DNA of 34,993 nt from Streptomyces ureilyticus. GTDB taxonomy: Bacteria > Actinomycetota > Actinomycetes > Streptomycetales > Streptomycetaceae. The first letter of the stretch is position 1, and each line of letters starts with the position of its first letter. The position numbers and the translations under genes were made by a program. The notes beneath the pieces were generated by a model. The model searched no databases. It saw only the letters and a program-made list of their open reading frames with translations, and was not told the origin of the DNA. Shown here piece by piece: positions 1 through 7,164 of the stretch. The stretch lies in assembly GCF_011045025.1 (NCBI RefSeq), contig NZ_JAAKZX010000094.1, forward strand, positions 1-34,993. Direction: 5' to 3'.

Positions 1-2
1 CC

Positions 3-506
3 GCCCACCCGGCCCGCGGCGCCCTCGACCGCTTCCTCACCGACTTCGCCGCCGACCTGCAGTCCGACACCGACACCCGCGGACGTGTGGAGAACCTCAA
101 GCGCGAGGTCCTCGGCCGCGGCGAGGTGCAGGACATCATCGCCTCCGCCTGGTCCTCCGTACGGCAGATGATCGTGTCCGCCGCCGAGGACGAGCGCAGC
201 GAACTGCGGCTGCGGGTAAGGGCCTCGTTGCTGTCGCTCGGCCAGCGGATGTCCACCGAGCCGAGCCTCCAGTCGAAGATCGACGGCTGGGTCGAGGACG
301 CGGCGGTGTACGTGGTGACGACGTACCGCGACGAGATCACCTCCCTCATCACGGACACCGTCGCGAGCTGGGACCCCGAGCACACCACCCGGAAGATCGA
401 GGCGCACATCGGCCGCGACCTCCAGTTCATCCGCATCAACGGCACGGTGGTGGGCTCGCTGGCGGGGCTGGTCATCTATACGGTGTCGCGGGCGCTGGGG
501 GCGTAA
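3..506 (+). CDS. DUF445 family membrane protein, 3' part
   Basis: The reading frame is open from the left edge, so the start lies outside the window and only about 167 C-terminal residues are seen. The visible part is amphipathic alpha-helical sequence rich in charged residues, with repeated patterns such as KIDGWVEDAA and IEAHIGRDLQFIRINGTVVG, and it ends in a hydrophobic segment (GSLAGLVIYTVSRALGA). That helix-then-terminal-anchor layout, and the RDLQFIRINGTVVG signature, are typical of DUF445 (YheB-like) membrane proteins, whose function is unknown. An inverted repeat just after the stop may act as terminator or leader structure for the next gene. Family call is from motif memory and reasonably firm. 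Confidence 0.8.
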   Translation, partial: AHPARGALDRFLTDFAADLQSDTDTRGRVENLKREVLGRGEVQDIIASAWSSVRQMIVSAAEDERSELRLRVRASLLSLGQRMSTEPSLQSKIDGWVEDAAVYVVTTYRDEITSLITDTVASWDPEHTTRKIEAHIGRDLQFIRINGTVVGSLAGLVIYTVSRALGA

Positions 507-509
507 GCC

Positions 510-555
510 CTCCCTCCTCGGGGACCCGTCCCGGGTTCGCTCGACGAGGAGGGAG
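510..555 (+). promoter_or_regulatory. Stem-loop enclosing the SD of the MFS gene
   Basis: CTCCCTCCTCG (510-520) pairs perfectly with CGAGGAGGGAG (545-555), and GGGAC/GTCCC forms a smaller hairpin inside the loop. The right arm contains the GAGGAGG ribosome-binding site of the MFS gene that starts at 564. The structure could terminate the upstream gene or hide the SD. Pairing is seen directly; function is inferred. Confidence 0.5.
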
Positions 556-563
556 CCGAGCCC

Positions 564-2072
564 ATGTCCGCCACCGCGCCGCAGACCGGCAGTACCGTCA
601 CCACGGCCATCCCCGCCCGCCTCGACCGTCTCCCCTGGTCACGCTGGCACTGGACGGTGGTGATCGGCCTCGGCACGGTATGGATCCTCGACGGGTTAGA
701 GGTCACCGTTGTCGGCAACATCGCCGGGCGCCTCTCGGAGGAGGGCAGCGGACTGCCGATCTCCTCCGCGCAGGTCACCGGCATCGCTGCCGCCCTCTAT
801 GTCGCCGGGGCCTGCTCGGGCGCACTGTTCTTCGGCCGGCTCACCGACCTCTTCGGCCGCAAGAAGCTGTTCATGGTCACGCTCGCCGTCTACCTGGGCG
901 CCACGGCCCTGACCTCCGTCTCCTTCCACTCCTGGTGGTTCTTCGCCTTCCGGTTCCTCACCGGTTTCGGCATCGGCGGCGAGTACGCGGCGATCAACTC
1001 GGCGATCGACGAGCTGATCCCGTCCCAGTACCGCGGCCGGGTCGACCTGATCATCAACGGAAGCTTCTGGCTCGGCGCGATCGGCGGCTCGCTGCTGTCG
1101 ATCGTCGCGCTGAACACGGACCTGTTCGCCATCAACGTCGGCTGGCGCCTCACCTTCGCCCTCGGCGTCGTCCTCGGCCTGGTCATCCTCCTCGTCCGCC
1201 GCAACGTTCCCGAAAGCCCACGCTGGCTCCTCATCCACGGCAAGGAGGAGGAGGCGGAACGGCTGGTCTCCTCTGTGGAGGAACAGGTCGCCGAGGAGCA
1301 CACCGGCCGTGAACTGCCGCGCCCGGCGGGCGAGATCACCATCCGTCAGCGCGAGAGCATCGGCTTCGGCACCATCGCCCGTACGGTCTTCTCCCAGTAC
1401 CGTCGGCGCGCCGTGCTCGGCTTCTCCCTCTTCATCGGCCAGGCGTTCCTCTACAACGCGATCACCTTCGGCTTCGGCGCCATCCTCACCACGTTCTTCG
1501 ACGTCTCGACCTCCGACACCGGCTACTACTTCGCCGTCATCGCGGCCGGCAACTTCCTCGGCCCGCTCCTGCTCGGCAAGCTCTTCGACACCGTCGGCCG
1601 CCGGGTGATGATCTCGTCGACGTATCTGCTCTCCGGTCTGCTGCTGTTCGGCACGGCCTGGCTCTTCGACCGGGGCTCGCTGAGCGCGACGACCCTGACG
1701 GCCTGCTGGTGCGTGGTGCTGTTCTTCGCCTCGGCGGGCGCGTCCAGCGCGTACCTCACGGTCTCCGAGGTCTTCCCGATGGAGACCCGCGCCATGGCCA
1801 TCGCCTTCTTCTACGCCATCGGCACCGCGGCCGGCGGCATCAGCGGCCCCCTGCTCTTCGCCAAGCTGACCGAGTCGGGCGTCGTCGCCGACACAGTCCT
1901 CGCCTTCCAGATCGGCGCCGCCCTGATGTGCGCGGCGGGGCTCGTGGCGGCGGCGCTGGCGATACGGGCCGAGCGGCGGTCTCTGGAGGACATCGCGCGC
2001 CCACTGACGGCGACGACCACGACAACGACGACCGCCATGGCTCCGGGGACGTCGGTGCGGTACGGCTCCTAG
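564..2072 (+). CDS. MFS transporter, sugar-porter-like
   Basis: A 502-residue major facilitator with about 12 hydrophobic segments, expected in the cytoplasmic membrane as a proton-coupled or facilitated carrier. Motif A (GRLTDLFGRKK, residues 91-101) follows helix 2. RFLTGFGIGGEY lies at 130-141 and the sugar-porter signature PESPRWL at about 216-222, before the central cytoplasmic loop. Substrate cannot be read from the sequence; metabolite or sugar/aromatic acid carriers are both possible. The ATG at 564 has a strong GAGGAGG SD. Leucine 45 is a TTA codon (696-698), rare in such genomes and dependent on the bldA tRNA in Streptomyces. The C-terminus has a run of seven threonines. Convergent with the next transporter gene. 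Confidence 0.85.
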   Translation: MSATAPQTGSTVTTAIPARLDRLPWSRWHWTVVIGLGTVWILDGLEVTVVGNIAGRLSEEGSGLPISSAQVTGIAAALYVAGACSGALFFGRLTDLFGRKKLFMVTLAVYLGATALTSVSFHSWWFFAFRFLTGFGIGGEYAAINSAIDELIPSQYRGRVDLIINGSFWLGAIGGSLLSIVALNTDLFAINVGWRLTFALGVVLGLVILLVRRNVPESPRWLLIHGKEEEAERLVSSVEEQVAEEHTGRELPRPAGEITIRQRESIGFGTIARTVFSQYRRRAVLGFSLFIGQAFLYNAITFGFGAILTTFFDVSTSDTGYYFAVIAAGNFLGPLLLGKLFDTVGRRVMISSTYLLSGLLLFGTAWLFDRGSLSATTLTACWCVVLFFASAGASSAYLTVSEVFPMETRAMAIAFFYAIGTAAGGISGPLLFAKLTESGVVADTVLAFQIGAALMCAAGLVAAALAIRAERRSLEDIARPLTATTTTTTTAMAPGTSVRYGS

Positions 2073-2105
2073 GCCCTCCCCGGGCTGCCGGTCCGGTACG
2101 GCTCC

Positions 2106-3392
2106 TTAAACCGCGGTGGTCAGTTCGTCCTGGGCCGGCCACCTGATCGTGAGGGCCATCAGCGCGCCCATCGCGCACAGCGCTCCCGCCGCCACCCACA
2201 CCAGGTCGTACGAGCCGAAGGCGTCCCGGGCCGCGCCGCCGAGGAAGGCGACGAGGCCGGCGCCCAGTTGGTGGGCGGCGTTGACCCAGCCGAAGACGAC
2301 CGGTGCGTCGGAGCCGTAATGCGCGCGGCACAGGGCGAGGGTCGGCGGGACCGTCGCCACGTCGAGCAGCCCGAAGACGATGACGAAGGTGACGATCGGC
2401 GGCCCGACGGTCGCGGTGAGGAGCAGCGGCAGCGCGAGGAGGGTGAGGCCGCGCAGGGCGTAGTACGTGGCGAGCAGCCGGCGCGCGTCGAGGCGGTCGG
2501 TCAGCAGGCCGGAGCCGACCGTCCCGGCCACGTTGAAGATCCCGATGAGCGACAGCAGCGAGGCGGCGACGGTCACCGGCATCCCGTGGTCGTGCGCGGC
2601 GGGCGCGAAGTGGGTCCACATGACGCCGTTGGTGGAGGCCCCGCAGACGGCGAAGGTGCCGGCGAGAAGCCAGAAGGGTGCCGTGCGGGTGGCGCGGGCG
2701 AGGACGCGGAAGGCACGTCGGGCGGCTCCCGGCACGGGCGCGGGCTTGGGCACGAACTCCCTCGCCCCGTACGGAGCTTGGCCCACGTCCGCAGGATGGT
2801 CCCGCAGCAGCAGCCATACGAGGGGCAGGGCGCCCGTCGCCGCCACGGCCAGGGCGAGCGCGGCGGCCCGCCAGCCGTACGCGCCGATCACCTCCGACAG
2901 CACCGGCAGGAACACGAACTGCCCCACCACGCTCGCCGCCGTCAGCAGCCCCGTGACCAGCCCGCGCCGCGCCACGAACCACCGCTCGGTGACCGTCGCC
3001 GCGAACGCCGTCGCCGTGGCACCCGTGCCGAGCCCCACCAACACGCCCCAGTACAGGATGAATTGGGCGGACGCGATCATGGTCGTGGTCAGCCCGGCAC
3101 CCGCCGCGACGAGGGCGAGAGCGGTGCTCGCGACCCGCCGCATCCCGAACCGGTCCATCAGCGCGGCAGCGAACGGCGCCGTCGCCCCGTACAGCGCCAT
3201 GCTCACGAACGTCCCGAGCCCGATCGTGCCCCGCGACCACCCGAACTCCTCGTGCAACGGCCCGACGAGCAGCCCCGCGAGGGTGGTGAACGCACCGGCG
3301 GTGACGAGGGCGAGGGCGGCGGCGGTGGCGACTATCCACGGCGTGCGGGTCGGGGTTCGGGCTTGGGGCTGGGTGGTTGCGTTCGTGGTCAT
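2106..3392 (-). CDS. MFS transporter, monocarboxylate/OFA-like
   Basis: A 428-residue 12-helix major facilitator, unlike its convergent MFS neighbour. The N-terminal half holds GWSRGTIGLGTF (about 51-62) and a motif-A-like MDRFGMRR (79-86), a pattern common in the monocarboxylate/oxalate-formate branch. Substrate is unknown. I chose the ATG at 3392 because GGAGG lies nine bases upstream; longer frames reach into the divergent regulator's promoter and look non-coding. It is divergent from the GlxA-type regulator at 3464, so that regulator probably controls it. The SD is inside a small hairpin (3402-3417). Confidence 0.85.
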   Translation of the reverse strand: MTTNATTQPQARTPTRTPWIVATAAALALVTAGAFTTLAGLLVGPLHEEFGWSRGTIGLGTFVSMALYGATAPFAAALMDRFGMRRVASTALALVAAGAGLTTTMIASAQFILYWGVLVGLGTGATATAFAATVTERWFVARRGLVTGLLTAASVVGQFVFLPVLSEVIGAYGWRAAALALAVAATGALPLVWLLLRDHPADVGQAPYGAREFVPKPAPVPGAARRAFRVLARATRTAPFWLLAGTFAVCGASTNGVMWTHFAPAAHDHGMPVTVAASLLSLIGIFNVAGTVGSGLLTDRLDARRLLATYYALRGLTLLALPLLLTATVGPPIVTFVIVFGLLDVATVPPTLALCRAHYGSDAPVVFGWVNAAHQLGAGLVAFLGGAARDAFGSYDLVWVAAGALCAMGALMALTIRWPAQDELTTAV

Positions 3393-3401
3393 GACGTCGA
3401 G

Positions 3402-3417
3402 CCTCCGTTTTCGGAGG
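3402..3417 (-). promoter_or_regulatory. Hairpin covering the SD of the MFS gene
   Basis: On the minus-strand transcript CCTCCG-AAAA-CGGAGG forms a perfect six-pair hairpin whose 3' arm is the GGAGG SD of the transporter, nine bases before its ATG at 3392. It could limit translation. No ligand-binding leader is recognisable. Confidence 0.45.
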
Positions 3418-3429
3418 TGTCGCAACGAG

Positions 3430-3464
3430 TGGCCAGATGGCCATGATGTGCAAGAATCTGGCCA
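3430..3464. promoter_or_regulatory. Paired AdpA-type operator in divergent promoter
   Basis: TGGCCAGATG (3430-3439) and, on the opposite strand, TGGCCAGATT (3464-3455) form an inverted pair separated by 15 bp. The published AdpA consensus is TGGCSNGWWY: the second copy matches at all ten positions, the first at nine. AdpA itself is a DJ-1/AraC protein like the adjacent regulator. The site may serve AdpA or the local regulator, and lies between the divergent MFS and regulator genes. Confidence 0.5.
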
Positions 3465-4492
3465 TGGTCGTGGCAGGAAGAGAAACGCACCGAGTGGCCG
3501 TCCTCGTCCGGGACGGCGTCCTGCCGATGGAGCTGGGCCTGGCCCACCAGCTGTTCGGCAACGCGACCTCACACTCGGGCCGGCCGCTCTACACGCTCCT
3601 GACCTGCGCCGTCACGCCCGGCATGATCCGTACGGACGCGGACTTCCCGATCTACGCGCCCCACGGCCCCGAGGCCCTCGCGACCGCCGACACGGTGATC
3701 GTCCCGTCGTCCCACGAGGAGGACGAGTACCTGAAGCCCGGCGGCCTGAGCGCGGAGCTGGCCGAAGTGCTGGACCGCGCTCGGGGCGCGCGTATCGCCT
3801 CCATCTGCACCGGCGCGTTTGTCCTCGCCGCGGCCGGACTCCTCGACGGCCTGCGGGCGACCACGCACTGGATGTCGACGGACCTTTTCGCGCGGACGTT
3901 CCCGGCGGTGAGCGTCGACCCCGACGTCCTGTACGTGGACGAGGACCGCGTACTGACCTCCGCGGGCGAGGCGGCCGGTATCGACCTGTGCCTGCACATG
4001 ATCCGCCGGGACCACGGCGCGGCGATCGCGGCGAACGTGGCCCGCCGAACCGTCGTACCGCCGCACCGGGAGGGCGGCCAGGCGCAGTACATCCAACGCC
4101 CGGTCCCAGACGGCCAGTTGACGGACTCGACGACCGCCGCGTCACGTGCTTGGGCGCTCGCGAGGCTTGCCGACCCGCTGACCCTGCGCAAGCTGGCCGC
4201 GCGGGACGCCATGAGCGTCCGTACCTACAGCCGCCGCTTCCGCGAGGAGACCGGCCTCACGCCCATGCAGTGGCTCACCCAGCGCCGCGTCGACCGCGCG
4301 CGCGAACTGCTGGAACAGACCGACCACACCGTCGACCGCATCGCGGCAGAGGCGGGCTTCGGTACGGCCGCGTCCCTCCGGCAGCACTTCCACGCGGCGC
4401 TGGGGGTGTCGCCGGGGGCGTACCGGGCGACGTTCAGGGGCACAGTCGTAGGACCTGGGCCGGAGGGCCCGGACAGCAGGCCCGGACTGTAG
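3464..4492 (+). CDS. GlxA family AraC-type regulator (first copy)
   Basis: A 342-residue transcription factor with an N-terminal DJ-1/PfpI (glutamine-amidotransferase-like) sensor domain and a C-terminal AraC double helix-turn-helix. The nucleophile-elbow motif SICTGAF is at 113-119 (Cys115), followed by GLLDGLRATTHW. The DNA-binding part spans roughly 240-335, with LTLRKLAARDAMSVRTYSRR and the second-helix signature IAAEAGFGTAASLRQHF. It probably regulates the divergent MFS gene. The start is uncertain: ATGs at 3437, 3443, 3446 and 3464 and a GTG at 3494 are in frame. None has a strong SD; I chose 3464 because it lies just before the conserved VAVLVRDGV strand. Paralogue of the regulator at 5644. 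Confidence 0.85.
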   Translation: MVVAGRETHRVAVLVRDGVLPMELGLAHQLFGNATSHSGRPLYTLLTCAVTPGMIRTDADFPIYAPHGPEALATADTVIVPSSHEEDEYLKPGGLSAELAEVLDRARGARIASICTGAFVLAAAGLLDGLRATTHWMSTDLFARTFPAVSVDPDVLYVDEDRVLTSAGEAAGIDLCLHMIRRDHGAAIAANVARRTVVPPHREGGQAQYIQRPVPDGQLTDSTTAASRAWALARLADPLTLRKLAARDAMSVRTYSRRFREETGLTPMQWLTQRRVDRARELLEQTDHTVDRIAAEAGFGTAASLRQHFHAALGVSPGAYRATFRGTVVGPGPEGPDSRPGL

Positions 4493-4525
4493 GGCCGTAG
4501 ATCTGAGAGGAGCTGATCAGGGCCG

Positions 4526-4885
4526 ATGACCGTCCGCAGGATCGTCCCCGACTTCCCGGCCGACTCTGAGGAGTCGATGGCTCAAAGCCGTGATTTCTAC
4601 GGCCGGTTGGGGCTCGAGGAGGTCATGAATCTCGGCTGGGTCATGACCCTCGCCTCCCCCTCCAACCCCACCGCGCAGATCATCTTCATCACCGAGGACC
4701 GCACCGCGCCGGTAGTCCCCGACATGAGCATCGAGGTCGAGGACGTCGACGCGGTGTACGCCGAGGTGGTCGCGTCGGGGGCCGAGATCGTACGGGACCT
4801 CCGGGACGAGGAGTGGGGTGTACGGCGCTTCTTCGTACGGGACCCGAACGGGCGCGTCGTGAACGTGCTCTCGCAGCCCGGCTGA
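4526..4885 (+). CDS. VOC (glyoxalase/bleomycin-resistance fold) protein
   Basis: A 119-residue single-module vicinal-oxygen-chelate protein. The N-terminal half has the FYGRLGLEEVMNLGWVMTLAS pattern, and the C-terminal half has VEDVDAVYAEVVASGAEIV followed by RRFFVRDPNGRVVNVLSQ, the usual last strand of the fold. It could be a metal-dependent lyase, dioxygenase or ligand-binding resistance protein; the metal ligands are not clear enough to choose. An SD (GAGAGGAG) precedes the ATG. It lies 33 bp after the GlxA-type regulator and may be co-transcribed with it. Confidence 0.8.
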   Translation: MTVRRIVPDFPADSEESMAQSRDFYGRLGLEEVMNLGWVMTLASPSNPTAQIIFITEDRTAPVVPDMSIEVEDVDAVYAEVVASGAEIVRDLRDEEWGVRRFFVRDPNGRVVNVLSQPG

Positions 4886-4924
4886 GCAGGCGACTGGGGC
4901 CGGGGGTCGGGTCAGGCGGCCGGG

Positions 4925-5479
4925 TCAGGCGCCCGTGGTGGAGCCAGGGCGGACGATCATGAGGATGGTGACGGTCGCCCAGAGCAGGTTGAAGATGCCG
5001 GTGTACATGGCGAGTTGAGCGGTGGCGCGGGTATCCGGGGCCGTCTTGGTGGCGCCGGACACCTTTGTGGCCTTGTCGGCTCCGGCCGCCTCGGTGCTCT
5101 CGCCGGTGGCGGCTTCGCCGGTCTCGCCGACCTCGCCGGCCTCCGCCGCTTCGAGGAGTGCCTCTTGCCGGGGCAGGACTATGACGATGAGGGCGGCGGC
5201 CGCGAGTGCGGTGAGGGCGATCGAGACGATCAGCCAGGCGTCGCCCAGTACGCCCATGCTGCTGCCCGTGGCGAAGCCGAAGACGGGGACGGCGATGCCG
5301 ACGGTGGCGTACACCCGGCAGATCCGGTGCAGCAGACGTACGGTCTCCAGCGCCCGCGGGTCACCCGGCTCGGCGAGCGCCCGGCGCACGGCGGGCGGGA
5401 ACATGCTGGCGGCGACGGTGACGGGCCCGATGGCGACGATCGCTGCGAGGACGTGGATGGTGAGAAGGAACTTGGTCAC
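4925..5479 (-). CDS. DUF2269 family membrane protein
   Basis: About 184 residues with four hydrophobic segments: KFLLTIHVLAAIVAIGPVTV at the N-terminus, a mid-protein pair, and a last one (IFNLLWATVTILMIVR). The N-terminal helix and the mid segment VYATVGIAVPVFGFATG match the DUF2269 integral membrane family, of unknown function. A hydrophilic Ala/Thr/Gly/Glu-rich stretch (about 105-150) sits between the third and fourth helices and looks low-complexity and lineage-specific. Start is uncertain: I prefer the GTG at 5479, directly at the first helix; ATGs at 5509 and 5563 are alternatives without better SDs. Divergent from the second GlxA-type regulator. Confidence 0.7.
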   Translation of the reverse strand: MTKFLLTIHVLAAIVAIGPVTVAASMFPPAVRRALAEPGDPRALETVRLLHRICRVYATVGIAVPVFGFATGSSMGVLGDAWLIVSIALTALAAAALIVIVLPRQEALLEAAEAGEVGETGEAATGESTEAAGADKATKVSGATKTAPDTRATAQLAMYTGIFNLLWATVTILMIVRPGSTTGA

Positions 5480-5608
5480 GCCAGGACGGTAGGCGGCGTA
5501 CGGGATCATCGAGAAGTGGCGGTATTGCCAGGGGTCAACGGATTCTCGCCAGGAGTCGGCCACCTTGGATTCCGTATCGCTTGCGCACCTTGAACAGTGA
5601 CGCTCCCG

Positions 5609-5637
5609 TTGGCCAATTCCCGTGCCCCGCCTACCCT
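5609..5637 (+). promoter_or_regulatory. Leaderless promoter of second GlxA-type gene
   Basis: TTGGCC (5609-5614), a 17-bp spacer and TACCCT (5632-5637) form a good -35/-10 pair. The ATG at 5644 lies seven bases past the -10, so transcription should begin at the start codon. No SD is present. TGGCCAATTC (5610-5619) over the -35 box matches the AdpA consensus at nine of ten positions. Confidence 0.55.
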
Positions 5638-5643
5638 TTCGCC

Positions 5644-6630
5644 ATGCACACCATGGCCGTACTCGCCCTCGACCAGGTCATCCCCTTCGACCTCTCCGCG
5701 CCGATCGACACGTTCGCGCGCGCCCGGCTGCCCGACGGCCGTGACGCCTACCGGGTGCGGGTCTGCGCGCCGCAGGAGGAGGTGAGCGCGGTCGCGTCGT
5801 CGGGGTCGGTGCACGCGGTCTCGTTCACGTTGCGGGCGCCGTACGGGCTTGAGGCGCTGGCCGAGGCCGACACGATCATCCTGCCCGGCACCGCCGACCC
5901 CACCGTCCCGCTGCCGCCCGGCGTACGGGAGGCGCTGTGCGCGGCCGCCGCGAACGGCACCCGGATCGCCTCCGTGTGCGTGGGCGCGTTCATCCTCGCC
6001 GCGACCGGGCTCCTGGACGGGCTGCGGGCGACCACCCACTGGCTGGCCGCCCCGCATCTGGCGGACATGTACCCGGAGGTGGAGGTCGACGCCAACGTCC
6101 TGTACGTGGACAACGGCCAGTTCCTCACCTCGGCGGGCTCCGCCGCCGCCCTCGACATGTGCCTGCACATGATCCGCAAGGACTACGGCTCGGCCGTCGC
6201 CGCGGACGCGGCCCGCCTCGCCGTCATGCCGCTCGAACGGGAGGGCGGCCAGGCCCAGTTCATCGTCCACGCGCAGCCCCCGGCCCCGTCCGGCGGCGCG
6301 CTGGAACCGCTGCTGCGGTGGCTGGAGGAGAACGCCGAGCACGACCTGACCCTCGACGACATCGCCGCCCACGCGGGCACCAGCGCGCGCACTCTCAACC
6401 GCCGCTTCCGCGAGCAGACCGGCACGACGCCGCTGCAGTGGCTGCACCGGGCACGGGTGCGCCGGGCCCAGTACCTCCTGGAGAACACCACGCATCCCGT
6501 CGAACGGATCGCCACGCAGGCGGGTTTCGGCTCCCCGACGGCGTTCCGGGACCGCTTCAAGAGGGTGGTGGGTACGAGTCCGCAGGCGTACCGGAGGGCG
6601 TTCCAGGGCGCGGCGGTGGGCGTGGACTGA
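5644..6630 (+). CDS. GlxA family AraC-type regulator (second copy)
   Basis: A 328-residue DJ-1/PfpI plus AraC regulator, paralogous to the protein at 3464. The elbow motif SVCVGAF holds Cys112, followed by GLLDGLRATTHWLAA. The HTH region begins near residue 220 (DLTLDDIAAHAGTSARTLNRR) and includes IATQAGFGSPTAFRDRF and TSPQAYRRAF. The sensor domain of this family is related to isonitrile hydratase, but whether it catalyses anything here is unknown. I chose the ATG at 5644 (MHTMAVLAL) because a -35/-10 pair ends seven bases upstream. It is divergent from the DUF2269 gene and ends immediately before the truncated hsp20. Confidence 0.87.
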   Translation: MHTMAVLALDQVIPFDLSAPIDTFARARLPDGRDAYRVRVCAPQEEVSAVASSGSVHAVSFTLRAPYGLEALAEADTIILPGTADPTVPLPPGVREALCAAAANGTRIASVCVGAFILAATGLLDGLRATTHWLAAPHLADMYPEVEVDANVLYVDNGQFLTSAGSAAALDMCLHMIRKDYGSAVAADAARLAVMPLEREGGQAQFIVHAQPPAPSGGALEPLLRWLEENAEHDLTLDDIAAHAGTSARTLNRRFREQTGTTPLQWLHRARVRRAQYLLENTTHPVERIATQAGFGSPTAFRDRFKRVVGTSPQAYRRAFQGAAVGVD

Positions 6631-6693
6631 TGAAGGGCTTGCGAGTTCGACCGGCTCGCGCAGCAGGTCTTCAGCTCGGCACGCCCCGCGGCC

Positions 6694-7035
6694 ATGCAGA
6701 TGGACGCCTACCGGTCCGGTGACGACTTCATCGTCCACTTCGACCTCCCCGGCATCGACCCCGAGTCGATCGACCTGGACGTCGAACGGAACGTGCTGAA
6801 CGTACGCGCCGAACGCCGTTCCCCCGCCCCCGAGGGCGCCGAGGTCGTCGTCACCGAGCGCCCCACCGGCACGTTCACCCGCCAGCTCTTCCTCGGCGAA
6901 ACCCTCGACACGGAGCGCATCGACGCCTCGTACGACGCCGGGGTCCTGACCCTGCGCATCCCCGTGGCCGAACAGGCCAAGCCACGCCGGATCCAGATCT
7001 CGGGCGGCGGCTCCCGGAAGCAGCTGAACAGCTAG
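6694..7035 (+). CDS. Hsp20/alpha-crystallin protein, N-terminally truncated
   Basis: A 113-residue small heat-shock chaperone core. The alpha-crystallin domain runs from MDAYRSGDDFIVHFDLPG to the conserved GVLTLRIP (83-90). Homologues carry about 25 more residues with a REFDRLAQQVF segment. That segment is still encoded in frame here (6643-6692), but no start codon precedes it: a TGA sits at 6631, one base after the GlxA stop. The 5' end and promoter therefore seem deleted. Translation from the ATG at 6694 would give a protein lacking the N-terminal arm used in oligomer assembly, if it is made at all. No clear SD precedes 6694. Confidence 0.72.
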   Translation: MQMDAYRSGDDFIVHFDLPGIDPESIDLDVERNVLNVRAERRSPAPEGAEVVVTERPTGTFTRQLFLGETLDTERIDASYDAGVLTLRIPVAEQAKPRRIQISGGGSRKQLNS

Positions 7036-7089
7036 CTGAGCAGCTGAACGGCTGAACGGCTGAGCGGCTGAGCGGCTGAGCGGCTGACG
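7021..7089. repeat. 8-bp tandem repeat GCTGAGCG/GCTGAACG
   Basis: Five perfect or near-perfect 8-bp units (GCTGAACG twice, then GCTGAGCG three times) run from 7043 to 7082, with degenerate units on both sides. The array begins at the hsp20 stop codon and leads straight into the terminator hairpin. It probably arose by replication slippage and may vary in length between strains. Confidence 0.8.
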
Positions 7090-7095
7090 AAAGCC

Positions 7096-7130
7096 GCGCC
7101 GCCCCGCGGGTTCGCCCCGTGGGGCGGCGC
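7096..7130 (+). terminator. Strong hairpin terminator after hsp20
   Basis: A 15-bp stem (7096-7110 with 7116-7130), perfect except for one G-U pair, closes a five-base loop TTCGC. There is no U-tract, as is usual for high-GC actinomycete terminators. Confidence 0.75.
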
Positions 7131-7164
7131 CCATCGCTAAATGAGTTGTTGACGCGGAGAGGAC

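Noticed and set aside
2061..2105. Repeated GGTACGGCTCCT at the convergent MFS gene ends
   Set aside because: A 12-base direct repeat with no stem structure; probably local slippage, not a terminator.
2467..4500. Plus-strand open frame of 677 codons across two genes
   Set aside because: It overlaps the antisense strand of the MFS gene and another frame of the GlxA regulator; its Ala/Arg/Pro-rich translation is the usual shadow of high-GC coding DNA.
5506..7134. Minus-strand open frame of 542 codons
   Set aside because: Shadow of the GlxA-type regulator and hsp20, with Gly/Arg/Val-rich translation and no SD.
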